Below, piece by piece: positions 1-7,670 of a stretch of DNA of 20,429 nt; within the stretch, counting starts at the first letter, position 1; each line of letters starts with the position of its first letter. The position numbers and the translations under genes are program-made. This stretch comes from CAYJPA01 sp964371945 (GTDB lineage: Bacteria; Chloroflexota; Chloroflexia; Thermomicrobiales; UBA6265), in assembly GCA_964371945.1 (NCBI GenBank), contig CAYJPA010000097.1:1-20429 (forward strand), given 5' to 3'. Under the pieces are notes generated by a model that saw only the letters and a list, made by a program, of their open reading frames with translations, did no database searches and had not been told where the DNA came from.

Positions 1-51
1 TGATCGCTGAAACAGGAGCGTCTATTTGACACACAACTTATGGACACTCCC

Positions 52-435
52 TTAGATATCGTCAGGACGACTGGCCGCAACCGGCGCCGGGCGGCTACTC
101 GGATCGGGCACGTAAATCAAGCCGGTCAGCCGGCCATCTTCCTGATGATGAAAGAAGACACGGTGCTCGGGATCGTCGATCGCCGCTTTGAGCTGGTTTT
201 CGAGCCCGGATCTCGAATCGGTGATGAGGTAGACATTGACGGCCATTAGCCGCCTGGCAACGCCAAGGCGTTCGCCATTCTCATCGGTGATAACCTGTCC
301 GTCGAGATTGGGTCCGACTTGGGTCGCCGGTTGCTGTTGCTGCTCCTCCTCCTCCGCTTCTTCGGCCCGCGGAGGCGGCGCCATCACATAATCGCTGATC
401 TTCTTGACGACGAATTGAGCGCCAACTTTTTGCAC
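52..435 (-). CDS. Small charged hypothetical protein
   Basis: I do not recognise this 127-aa protein. I chose the GTG start at 435 because AAGGAG lies six bases upstream (442-447). An upstream in-frame TTG at 456 has no such signal. The N-terminal third has a basic patch (VVKKI), then a proline run, then a low-complexity acidic and glutamine run (EEAEEEEQQQQ, about residues 24-34). The rest looks folded, with a stretch VNVYLITDSRSG near residues 66-77 and FFHHQEDGRLTGLIYVPD further on, and a Pro/Ala-rich tail. No signal peptide or membrane segment is visible. It is divergent from the SDR gene and shares with it a 194-base region. It could be an inhibitor or regulator, but nothing in the sequence assigns a role. 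Confidence 0.7.
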   Translation of the reverse strand: MQKVGAQFVVKKISDYVMAPPPRAEEAEEEEQQQQPATQVGPNLDGQVITDENGERLGVARRLMAVNVYLITDSRSGLENQLKAAIDDPEHRVFFHHQEDGRLTGLIYVPDPSSRPAPVAASRPDDI

Positions 436-441
436 CGTGGT

Positions 442-447
442 CTCCTT
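442..447 (-). promoter_or_regulatory. Ribosome binding site that sets the GTG start
   Basis: On the minus strand AAGGAG precedes GTG at 435 with a six-base spacer. It argues for the GTG over the in-frame TTG seven codons upstream. Confidence 0.6.
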
Positions 448-629
448 GTGACGCAATCGCGGAAACCGGCAAGGCCTCGACGCGACCAGAAATCGAACCT
501 ACCGGGCTAATGCTATCGGATTATGTCTGATCTTGAAGGACTGGAGTTCGAGCGCTCACCCGCGGTGTCCACTGGCGAGTAAAATCGGAAAGCTTGATCG
601 GTTTGAGCATGACGAGGAGTTTGGGTTCG

Positions 630-1412
630 ATGGTGACGGAACAACGAGTGGCATTGGTGACCGGCGCGGCCCAGGGAATCGGGCAGCGAACCGCGATTGT
701 GCTGGCCGAACGTGGCCACGCCGTCGTTCTCAACGACCTCCGTCCGGCGGAAGAGACGCTTGCGGCCATCACCAGCCACCGCGGCACGGCCGTCAACGCG
801 ATCGCCGATGTCGGTGACGAACCCGCGGTGATGGGGATGGTTCGGGAAGCACTCGAGCGTTTCGGACGAATCGATGTGCTTGTGAACAATGCCGGTATCA
901 GCATGCAGCGCCCGGCGGAATCGACGACGCTCGAGGAGTGGGAGCGCGTCATGCGGATCAATCTGACCGGTCCGTTCCTGCTTTGCCGTGAGGTTGGCAC
1001 CCACATGCTCACGCGGGGTGAAGGCTCGATCATCAACATCGCGTCAGTGGCCGGATTACTCGCTGTGTCAGATCGATCCGCTTACAACACGAGCAAGCAC
1101 GGTTTGATCGGGCTGACACGGACGCTCGCCGCCGAATGGGGCGGCCACGGAGTGCGGGTGAACGCGGTCTGTCCAGGCTGGGTAAAGACGCCGATGGACG
1201 ACGCCGATCAGGGACCGGCCGGCTACACCGACGCGGACATCAACGGCCGCATTCCGATGGGCCGCTTTGCGATGCCGGACGATATCGCGCAGACGGTCGC
1301 GTTTCTGGCCGATCCCAAGCTTTCGGGGTTCGTCAACGGCCATTCGCTCAGTGTCGACGGCGGTTGGGCTTCCGACGGCTCGTGGGAGAGCCTGCGGCTG
1401 AGGCAACGGTGA
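630..1412 (+). CDS. SDR family NAD(P)-dependent oxidoreductase
   Basis: A 260-aa classical short-chain dehydrogenase/reductase. The cofactor loop TGAAQGIG is at residues 11-18, NNAG at 86-89, and the full catalytic tetrad is present as N111, S139, Y152 and K156 (YNTSK). Length matches the classical family (about 250 aa), and the C-terminal segment GHSLSVDGGW is typical. A cytosolic oxidation or reduction of a hydroxyl/keto group is expected. The substrate cannot be read from sequence; FabG-like reductases and sugar or polyol dehydrogenases share these motifs. The ND sequence after strand 2 (VVLNDLRP) ends in Asp, which in this family usually favours NAD(H). I chose ATG 630 because CGAGGAG ends ten bases upstream; in-frame starts at 594 and 609 lack as good a site. 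The next gene is a Gfo/Idh/MocA dehydrogenase on the same strand. Confidence 0.93.
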   Translation: MVTEQRVALVTGAAQGIGQRTAIVLAERGHAVVLNDLRPAEETLAAITSHRGTAVNAIADVGDEPAVMGMVREALERFGRIDVLVNNAGISMQRPAESTTLEEWERVMRINLTGPFLLCREVGTHMLTRGEGSIINIASVAGLLAVSDRSAYNTSKHGLIGLTRTLAAEWGGHGVRVNAVCPGWVKTPMDDADQGPAGYTDADINGRIPMGRFAMPDDIAQTVAFLADPKLSGFVNGHSLSVDGGWASDGSWESLRLRQR

Positions 1413-1498
1413 GCTCCAAGCTCCAAGGAATTACGTTTCCTGATAAGGTGCCGGTCGACTGAATCGAGCTTGTTGATTGAAGCTTGAGGCTTGGAGCT
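1411..1498. repeat. Imperfect inverted repeat between SDR and Gfo/Idh genes
   Basis: A 17-base arm at 1411-1427 (GAGCTCCAAGCTCCAAG) and its near reverse complement at 1482-1498 match at 14 of 17 positions. Each arm also contains an internal near-duplication of the CTCCAAG/CTTGGAG unit. The right arm includes the GGAG likely used as ribosome binding site of the downstream gene. Confidence 0.6.
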
Positions 1499-1505
1499 TA
1501 TGCGA

Positions 1506-2582
1506 ATGCGCATTGGTGTTATCGGGACGGGATCGATTGCGACCGGGGCACATTTACCCGCGATCGCGAGGTTGAGCGGATTGCTCGAGCTGGTCGCGGT
1601 GGCGGATTTGCGCGGCGATGTCGCGCGGTCGGCCGGAGCGCGGTATCACGTCGACGCGTACGACGACTACCGCGAGCTGCTCGCGCGCGACGATATCGAC
1701 CTCGTTGACATCTGTACACCAGAGCTCCTGCACGCGGAACAGACCATCGCGGCCGCCGAAGCTGGAAAGCACGTTCACTGCGAAAAGCCGATGGCATCGT
1801 CGGTCGAAGAAGCTGACGCGATGATCGCGGCCTGCAAACGTGCCGGCGTCAAACTGATGATCGGCCACAGCCGGCGTTTTACGCCGCGTTACGCCCGGAT
1901 CAAAGCCGCGATCGATGCCGGCGAAATCGGCAATGTCACGTTTGTGCGTGAGAACGAGCGCCGGCCAGCCGCCTTCCCATCGGCTCCACCCGATGCGGTG
2001 CGGCTGTGGGCGCCGGCCGCGGGCTCAGGGGGGTCCAAACCCTGGACCAAGCTCGCCGCCTTCACGCACGGCGCGGCGATGACCAACGCCGTCCACGAAA
2101 TGGACTTGATGCGCTGGTTTGCCGGGTCGGAAGCGGTCTCGGTTTACGCGGAAAGCCGGATCACCGATCCCGAAGGAGAGGTGCCGGATTTCCTGACCTG
2201 CATGATCCGGTTCGCCAATGGGTCGGTCGGTGGGTCCGAGATCGTCAATCGCCTGCCGCCTGACCACCCAATCTATCACATGGCGGAAGTGATCGGAGAC
2301 GCAGGGTCGGTTCGCGCGTTCGACACCGAGATGGCCCCGGTTTCAGTGGGCTCAGCCAATGGAGCCATCTTCCCAGGAAGTTGGCGGTCGCTATTGCATG
2401 TCGACGAAGCGTACGAGCATGAACTGAGAGGGTTCGTCGAAGCCATCCGCGACGATTCGCCGGTGCCGATGAACCCCTGGGAAGCGCGACAAGCGCTCGC
2501 GATGTCCGTGGCCGCTGTCAAGTCGAGCAAAGAGGGCCGCTGGGTGGATATTGCTCAGGTCGCTGGTGAGGCGGGTCGATGA
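1506..2582 (+). CDS. Gfo/Idh/MocA family oxidoreductase
   Basis: A 358-aa NAD(P)-dependent dehydrogenase of the glucose-fructose oxidoreductase/inositol dehydrogenase family. The N-terminal Rossmann motif GVIGTGSIATG is at residues 3-13, the family signature EKP is at about 93-95 (HCEKPMA), and the C-terminal alpha/beta domain carries the active-site segment AVHEMDLMRWF near 195-205. Length and order match the family. Such enzymes oxidise or reduce sugars, inositols or their derivatives in the cytosol; the substrate is not predictable here. ATG 1506 is preferred since GGAG at 1493-1496 lies nine bases upstream; ATG 1500 is also in frame and would add two residues. The stop overlaps the next gene by four bases (ATGA), so the two are almost surely cotranscribed and translationally coupled, with the SDR gene just upstream. 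Confidence 0.93.
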   Translation: MRIGVIGTGSIATGAHLPAIARLSGLLELVAVADLRGDVARSAGARYHVDAYDDYRELLARDDIDLVDICTPELLHAEQTIAAAEAGKHVHCEKPMASSVEEADAMIAACKRAGVKLMIGHSRRFTPRYARIKAAIDAGEIGNVTFVRENERRPAAFPSAPPDAVRLWAPAAGSGGSKPWTKLAAFTHGAAMTNAVHEMDLMRWFAGSEAVSVYAESRITDPEGEVPDFLTCMIRFANGSVGGSEIVNRLPPDHPIYHMAEVIGDAGSVRAFDTEMAPVSVGSANGAIFPGSWRSLLHVDEAYEHELRGFVEAIRDDSPVPMNPWEARQALAMSVAAVKSSKEGRWVDIAQVAGEAGR

Positions 2583-3172
2583 GCACGATGGCAAATCCGC
2601 TTCGATCCGATCTTTCGATTACCGTAGCCCGGGAGCGAGTCGTCGCCGGGGAGCTTGGCCAGCGACTGGCGGTGTACGCGGCCGCCCGGGCCAGGCACCA
2701 CCTCGACGATCCACTCATTGTTCTCGGTCTGCCGCTGATTGATGAGATCGTCACGTCCCTCGGCGAGGCCCCAGATTCCGTCACCGCTGTTTCGACGGGT
2801 GGGCCCGCGAGGCTCGAACACTGGTCTTTAATACTGTCATTTCCGTCTAAATTGCGCGCGACAATCGACGTTGGGGCTGGACTCGGCCATGCCCAACCCG
2901 GCGAACTTGACTTGCGAATCGAGTGGACCGGGGCGGAGCGGGCGATTCTGGTCGAACCGACGGCGGTCGCGGTGACCGTCGCGAATGTACATGGCCAACG
3001 TCGCGAAAGCGCGGAAGTGACTCCAATCGCGGTGGCCTTGTTCGGATTCGCTGAGCGCGCCAGGGAGATTATCGCGGAGCCGCCAATCGAATGGCGCATC
3101 GCGGCGGCGGTAATTGCCGCGGCGCGTGAATCGTCGGCGACAAGGGAACGAGGCCTAATTCGAACCGAGTAG
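2579..3172 (+). CDS. Protein resembling a stand-alone Gfo/Idh/MocA C-terminal domain
   Basis: A 197-aa protein starting inside the stop of the Gfo/Idh/MocA gene (ATGA overlap). No Rossmann GxGxxG/A motif and no EKP signature is present, so it should not bind NAD(P) alone. Its layout follows the C-terminal alpha/beta domain of that family: an amphipathic segment LPLIDEIVTSLGEAPDSVTAVS that parallels the HEMDLMRWFAGSEAVSVYAE segment of the neighbour, then alternating beta-strand-like stretches (LILSFPSKLRATIDVG, ELDLRIEWTG, AILVEPTAVAVTV), then a helical end ending in a basic/Ser patch (AAVIAAARESSATRE). This is my reading of pattern, not a database match. It may be a partner subunit for the upstream dehydrogenase or a degenerate copy. 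If the family reading is wrong it is a hypothetical protein of a sugar-oxidation operon. Confidence 0.75.
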   Translation: MSTMANPLRSDLSITVARERVVAGELGQRLAVYAAARARHHLDDPLIVLGLPLIDEIVTSLGEAPDSVTAVSTGGPARLEHWSLILSFPSKLRATIDVGAGLGHAQPGELDLRIEWTGAERAILVEPTAVAVTVANVHGQRRESAEVTPIAVALFGFAERAREIIAEPPIEWRIAAAVIAAARESSATRERGLIRTE

Positions 3173-3208
3173 ATGCGATCCGATTCCTGCCGGCTTACCC
3201 GCACGGGA

Positions 3209-3232
3209 ACGGGCGATCCATGGATCGCCCGT
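3209..3232. terminator. 24-bp perfect palindrome, terminator or interspersed repeat
   Basis: The centre GGGCGATCCATGGATCGCCC, extended by AC and GT, is a perfect palindrome 37 bases after the stop of the orphan domain gene. It could fold into a strong hairpin, but no T-run follows on either strand, so a plain rho-independent terminator is not clear. A dispersed palindromic (REP-like) repeat is equally possible. Confidence 0.5.
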
Positions 3233-3914
3233 CTCTAGTAACGATAGGCGCGCTGACAAAGAGTTGACCGGATTCGGACGCGATCAATAGCTGACTCGCG
3301 GGAATGAAGTGACTCCTCATTCACCCCAGAGCGACCATTGGGGTTGGCGTAAGGACGATCCCAACGGCCCCGTGCAGATATGGTCGCCGTCCGCATCCGT
3401 GTTTGCCGTGGAGACGCATCAACTGGCATCCATGACCGGATGCTTCACCAAGCAGATGTGGCTCCTTCCCCTCGTGCCATCTCGTGATTATCAAACCACG
3501 CGGACACCGTTCGATCTGGTCGCTGGCGCAAGCGGCAGCGAAGGCAAACGCATCCATTCGCCGTCGGCTCTAGACTAGAATTAGATTGCATCGAAATCGA
3601 CGGCCCGTTGCCGGAACCACCAGATCAAGTGGTTGCGAATGGCGCATCCCATCATTGCCGATCTATTGTTGCGAAGATGCGCTGAATGTGACGAGTCTGA
3701 AATGCGGTGCAGCTAACATGCACGAAAGATTCTGAATGCCGTGGTCAGCCGCGAGGACCTTGCGATCCAGTTGCGCCCTGGACAAGGCAATGCGGGCCGC
3801 TCACAACATGGCGCCGACAGCGCACAACAGCAGGACGCGCTGTCGGCAATGTGCTCGGAGGGCGGGCAAGCTCTTTGAGCATGTCGGCTGAAGCAGCGGC
3901 GAGGAGGCAGCTGC
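3233..3914. other. Intergenic region, no supported gene
   Basis: About 680 bases between the oxidoreductase operon and the LuxR gene. An 89-codon plus-strand frame at 3309-3578 (GTG start) has no ribosome binding site, no recognisable motif and unconvincing composition. A 24-codon minus-strand frame with a WWFR segment lies near 3650-3580 and is too short to judge. I see no tRNA, transposase or clear promoter. Confidence 0.5.
3901..3907 (+). promoter_or_regulatory. Strong ribosome binding site of the LuxR gene
   Basis: GAGGAGG lies seven bases before ATG 3915 and fixes the start of the long regulator. Confidence 0.65.
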
Positions 3915-6392
3915 ATGGACCGCGAGACGAGCTCCGAACCTCTGCCGGGATTCATGCGCCCATTCCCATCAACACGCCAGAAGATGATGGAATGGCCGGC
4001 CCTTCCCCAGCCGCGTTCCTCGTTCATAGGCCGGGAGCGCGAACTAGCCGCCACGCGAGAGTTACTACGGCGAAGCGACGTCCCGCTCGTAACCCTCCGA
4101 GGCCCCGGAGGCATCGGCAAGACGCGGCTTGCACTTCGGACGGCAGAGGACGCGGCCCTCGAGTTTGCGGACGGCGTACTTTTCGTGATGCTTGCCGAAC
4201 TCCGCTCTCCTTCCCAGGTGCTCCCGAGAATCGCTGACATCCTTCACCTGAGACGTCCCGGCGCACGCGGGTTCGAGAAGACCCTTCAGGATCTCTTTCG
4301 GACGCGAGAGCTCTTGCTGGTGCTCGACAATTTTGAGCACCTGATCGCGGCCGGACCCGGCATTGAAGCGTTGCTCATCGCCTGTCCTCGCCTGAAGGTG
4401 CTCGTGACAAGCAGGGAAGCTCTGCATATCTCTGGGGAGCATCAGCTGCCTGTCTCGCCGCTTGCGTTGCCTTCCAGCTACGAGCCGCGGCCGGCGGACA
4501 GACTCTTGGAGTTCGCCTCGGTGCGCCTCTTCGCCGATCGGGCCCGCGCGGTCCGTCCGGATTTGGACCTGACGACGGACGCGATCCACACGATGGCAGA
4601 GATCTGCAGGCGCCTGGATGGCATTCCTCTGGCGATTGAGCTCGCTTCCGCGCATGCCGCTCATCTCCCGCTTCAGGCATTGCTCGCCAGATTGAATCCT
4701 CGACTACCTATCCTGGCGGGTGGCCCTCGCGATGCACCGGATCGCCTGCAGACAATGAACAACGCAATTGCCTGGAGCGTGGACGCGCTTACCGATGACG
4801 AGCGTTGCTGCTTTCAGCGGCTTTCCGTCTTCGTTGGCGGATTCTCGCTTGACGCGCTGGCCGCAATCGAAGGCGACCCCCGCGATGACGCGAGCGACGC
4901 GTTTCGTCTGGTTTCTTCGCTGGTCGACAAGAGCCTTGTCGAGCTGCAGTTCTCCGACGATGAGCCCAGATATCTCGTGCTCGAAACGATCCGCGAGTAC
5001 GGCGTCGAACTTCTCAGCCGCAACGGAGAAGAGCTGGAGATTCGAGCACGACACGCTCGCTTCTTTCTCGAATTCGTCGAATCAGCCGCGGCAGCAGTAC
5101 GGGAACGTGGAGACAGCGTCGCTCACGATCGAATCGCCAGAGAGCAATCGAATTTGCGGGCCGCACTTGATTGGTCGATGACCGAGAAAGATATTGACTC
5201 GAGCGCGCGCCTCTTGATTGGACTCTGGCACCTCTGGCGCGAGAACGGTTCTATCGTGGATGCGAGGAGCTTTGCATCCCACCTTCTGCCTCTTCGCTTC
5301 GAGTTGTCGAGTGCGACAAGGCTGCGGCTGCTGGTGGCTTGTGGAGACTTGTTGACATTGTCGGGCAACGACGATCAGGCAGAGGCCCTTCTCGACGAGG
5401 CACTTCCGCTCGCCAGGGACCTCAATGATGGATTCCTTCACTGGGCACTTCTCTACCACGGCCGAGCGGCATTCTATCGCGGCAAGGACGACGCGGCCGC
5501 CGCCAGTCTTCGCGAGGCACTTCCCCTGGCACGGACGTCGAGCAGCGCACCTGCCGTCGCGTCGATTTTGGAACCTCTTGGCACGATCGCCGTTCGACAA
5601 GGAGATTTCCGGCGAGCTGCACGACTGTTCGATGAAGCGTGCGCCAGCGCGAGGATGACTGGCAGTGAATGGTTTATGGCGGGCACGCTCTGCCAGTTGA
5701 GCGGAGTGGCATTCGACCTTGGAGATACCACAACTGCAATACGGTCGTTCCGGGAGTCTCTTGATCTACTACGCGCCGCTGGCGACCGATCCGATCCAAG
5801 AATGATCGCTGGCGTCGTTAACGCATTCGCTCGGGTCGCCGGTTCGCTCGGGCTCGGTAAGGAGGCGGCGCGCCTGCGCGGCGCTGTGGATCACCTTGTC
5901 GAGGACCACGGTCTCCGACTGTCGCCATCCTCGCAATTCAACGGTGAACGGACCGATCGAGTCATCAGCGCGTCGCTCACCCCCGCCGAGATCGCGGAAC
6001 ATCACCTGGCCGGCCGGAGCCTGACCCCTGAGGCGGCGATCGCTGAGGCTATCGCGCTCGCTAGTTCCTTCCTGGAGCAGCCCTCCCCTCCATCCAATTC
6101 CGCGGTGCAACCAGGGCGGAGAGAACCAGTCCTCAGGGTTTCCGGTCAGACCGAGTCATCACGTCAGAGACATTCCATCGGCGCTGCACATCAAAATGCA
6201 CTGACCCCACGAGAACTTGAGGTCCTTGAACTACTTGCTATGGGACATGCCGACCAGGAGATTGCGGAGTTACTTTTCATCAGCCCGCGGACCGTCACCA
6301 CGCACGTCAAGCACATTTTGACCAAGCTCGACGTCTCCTCTCGCGCCGCGGCGGTTGCCGTCGCTTTTCGGACACATCTCGTCGAGGACTGA
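3915..6392 (+). CDS. NB-ARC ATPase / LuxR-type transcriptional regulator
   Basis: An 825-aa STAND-type regulator. The ATPase has Walker A GPGGIGKT at residues 63-70, Walker B LLLVLDNFEH at 133-142, the sensor segment VLVTSRE at about 162-168 and the GIPLAIELASA motif near 236-246. A winged-helix-like part with VDKSLVEL follows, then a helical TPR-like region at about 370-650 with repeated A/L-rich hairpins such as DDQAEALLDEALPLARDL. A low-complexity linker leads to a C-terminal LuxR (GerE) helix-turn-helix at about 763-820 (LTPRELEVLELLAMG, ISPRTVTTHVKHI, KLDV). Members act in the cytosol as ATP-dependent, ligand-gated switches: the helical repeats sense a signal and the C-terminus binds DNA. 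No effector can be named. It stands alone; its targets could include the secreted hydrolase 426 bases downstream, which is inference. Confidence 0.93.
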   Translation: MDRETSSEPLPGFMRPFPSTRQKMMEWPALPQPRSSFIGRERELAATRELLRRSDVPLVTLRGPGGIGKTRLALRTAEDAALEFADGVLFVMLAELRSPSQVLPRIADILHLRRPGARGFEKTLQDLFRTRELLLVLDNFEHLIAAGPGIEALLIACPRLKVLVTSREALHISGEHQLPVSPLALPSSYEPRPADRLLEFASVRLFADRARAVRPDLDLTTDAIHTMAEICRRLDGIPLAIELASAHAAHLPLQALLARLNPRLPILAGGPRDAPDRLQTMNNAIAWSVDALTDDERCCFQRLSVFVGGFSLDALAAIEGDPRDDASDAFRLVSSLVDKSLVELQFSDDEPRYLVLETIREYGVELLSRNGEELEIRARHARFFLEFVESAAAAVRERGDSVAHDRIAREQSNLRAALDWSMTEKDIDSSARLLIGLWHLWRENGSIVDARSFASHLLPLRFELSSATRLRLLVACGDLLTLSGNDDQAEALLDEALPLARDLNDGFLHWALLYHGRAAFYRGKDDAAAASLREALPLARTSSSAPAVASILEPLGTIAVRQGDFRRAARLFDEACASARMTGSEWFMAGTLCQLSGVAFDLGDTTTAIRSFRESLDLLRAAGDRSDPRMIAGVVNAFARVAGSLGLGKEAARLRGAVDHLVEDHGLRLSPSSQFNGERTDRVISASLTPAEIAEHHLAGRSLTPEAAIAEAIALASSFLEQPSPPSNSAVQPGRREPVLRVSGQTESSRQRHSIGAAHQNALTPRELEVLELLAMGHADQEIAELLFISPRTVTTHVKHILTKLDVSSRAAAVAVAFRTHLVED

Positions 6393-6818
6393 GTCCCGCG
6401 ACCTTTTGACGTTCCCACGCCTGACGTGAGACCGTGATCTACCCGGTTTCAGGTATAGCGCCCTCCCAGTGATTTCCAGAATTACCGCGTTTCAGGGATG
6501 CCAATGGGGGCCGCCCATCCCAGGATAACTGCGTGCCGAACGACCGGCCGCGGACCACCGCGCTGGGAGCTCGCAATGGGGGCGTAGCGGGATATCCATC
6601 CTTGCCGCGCCTCACCGACCAGTCGCCAGTTATGGACGCAAGCCAACTGAATTGACCCCGGGCCATTCGACTGTTTGCGCGAGCGCACACGGCCGTGCGG
6701 AACCGGCGCAGCGTGCCCGATGGGGCCCGGACGCCGGGGGTTTCGATCGACGAGGCACGGCGTGGGCTCCGGCCCTGTCACCTCCACTCGAAGCTGAGAC
6801 GGTGAAAGGAGGTTAGCA
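6393..6818. other. Intergenic region with a repeated GTTTCAGG motif
   Basis: No convincing gene in 426 bases. Two near-identical 11-mers, GTTTCAGGTAT at 6446-6456 and GTTTCAGGGAT at 6489-6499, differ at one base and begin 43 bases apart. They lie downstream of the LuxR gene and upstream of the hydrolase gene and could be regulator sites, but no promoter could be defined around them. Confidence 0.4.
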
Positions 6819-7670
6819 ATGACTACTGCCCTTGCGCGCGTTGGCCTTGCCATCCTTCTCTTCGCGGCATCGGCGCGGGCGGCCGACACCGGGCAAGACT
6901 TACCGCCGGCACCGATCTTGTCGATCAGGATCGCGATCGGCGATCGTGCGCTTCAGGTCTATTGTGCTGGAACGGGCAGCCCTCTCGTCTTGTTCGAGGC
7001 AGGCTATGGCGGTGGTGCGGAGACCTGGGACGAGGTCCTGCCTGGTGTCAGCGCGACCACCCGGGCCTGTGTGTACGACCGAGCGGGGATCGGCGGAAGC
7101 GACCCTCCTCCGCTCACCCCTCGCACCGCCGCCGATGTTGCCAACGATCTCTCAGCCTTGCTCCGCGTAATCGGCCCAGGTGAGCAAGTCATTCTCGTCG
7201 GATTCAGCATCGGTGGGCTGTTTGCCCGTTACTACGCCGCGACGTTTCCGCAACAGATCGGGGGGCTCGTGCTGATTGATCCGACCCCACCTGAATGGCC
7301 AAGCATGAGCCTCGCTGGGGTCGCTGCTCCCTATGCGGAGTTACGACTGAGACAACTGACAGGCGTCGACAGTCGGGAGCCTGAGTTGATTGACACGCTG
7401 GAGGTCGGTCTTCAGGCGATGCTCGCGCTCCCAGTTCCAGCACCGGTATTCATGTTGACGGCCGGAATCGTTTCACTCAATCCGGGAGCGTATGGGGATC
7501 AGCTTACCCGGGTCTTAACGCACTTGCAGGCAGGTCAACGGGCTGATTTGGGTGCGGAGGCAAAAACCGCCGAGCATTGCACCCATACGATTCCGCTTGA
7601 GTGCCCGGAGGAAGCGGTCGACGCGGTTATCAACATGGTGAGTCGGGTTCGTGGAGACATCACTGGTTAG
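6819..7670 (+). CDS. Secreted alpha/beta hydrolase
   Basis: A 283-aa alpha/beta-fold hydrolase with an N-terminal signal peptide (ARVGLAILLFAASARA, likely cleaved after residue 21, before ADT), so it should act outside the cytoplasmic membrane. The nucleophile elbow is GFSIG at residues 128-132 with Ser130. VYDRAGIGGSDPP at about 85-97 is the usual strand-4/loop segment of this fold. A C-terminal histidine suited to the triad is H256 in CTHTIPLECPE; the acid is less certain. The start is supported by AAAGGAGG six bases upstream. Substrate is unknown; esterases, lipases and haloperoxidase-like enzymes share these features. Its TAG stop overlaps the opposite TAA stop of the convergent dehydrogenase gene by three bases (7668-7669 shared), leaving no room for a separate terminator. 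Confidence 0.88.
   Translation: MTTALARVGLAILLFAASARAADTGQDLPPAPILSIRIAIGDRALQVYCAGTGSPLVLFEAGYGGGAETWDEVLPGVSATTRACVYDRAGIGGSDPPPLTPRTAADVANDLSALLRVIGPGEQVILVGFSIGGLFARYYAATFPQQIGGLVLIDPTPPEWPSMSLAGVAAPYAELRLRQLTGVDSREPELIDTLEVGLQAMLALPVPAPVFMLTAGIVSLNPGAYGDQLTRVLTHLQAGQRADLGAEAKTAEHCTHTIPLECPEEAVDAVINMVSRVRGDITG

Noticed and set aside
521..1039. Long minus-strand frame opposite the SDR gene
   Set aside because: It mirrors codon-position bias of the SDR gene; no family features.
3309..3578. 89-codon frame upstream of the LuxR gene
   Set aside because: No ribosome binding site, no motif and poor protein composition.
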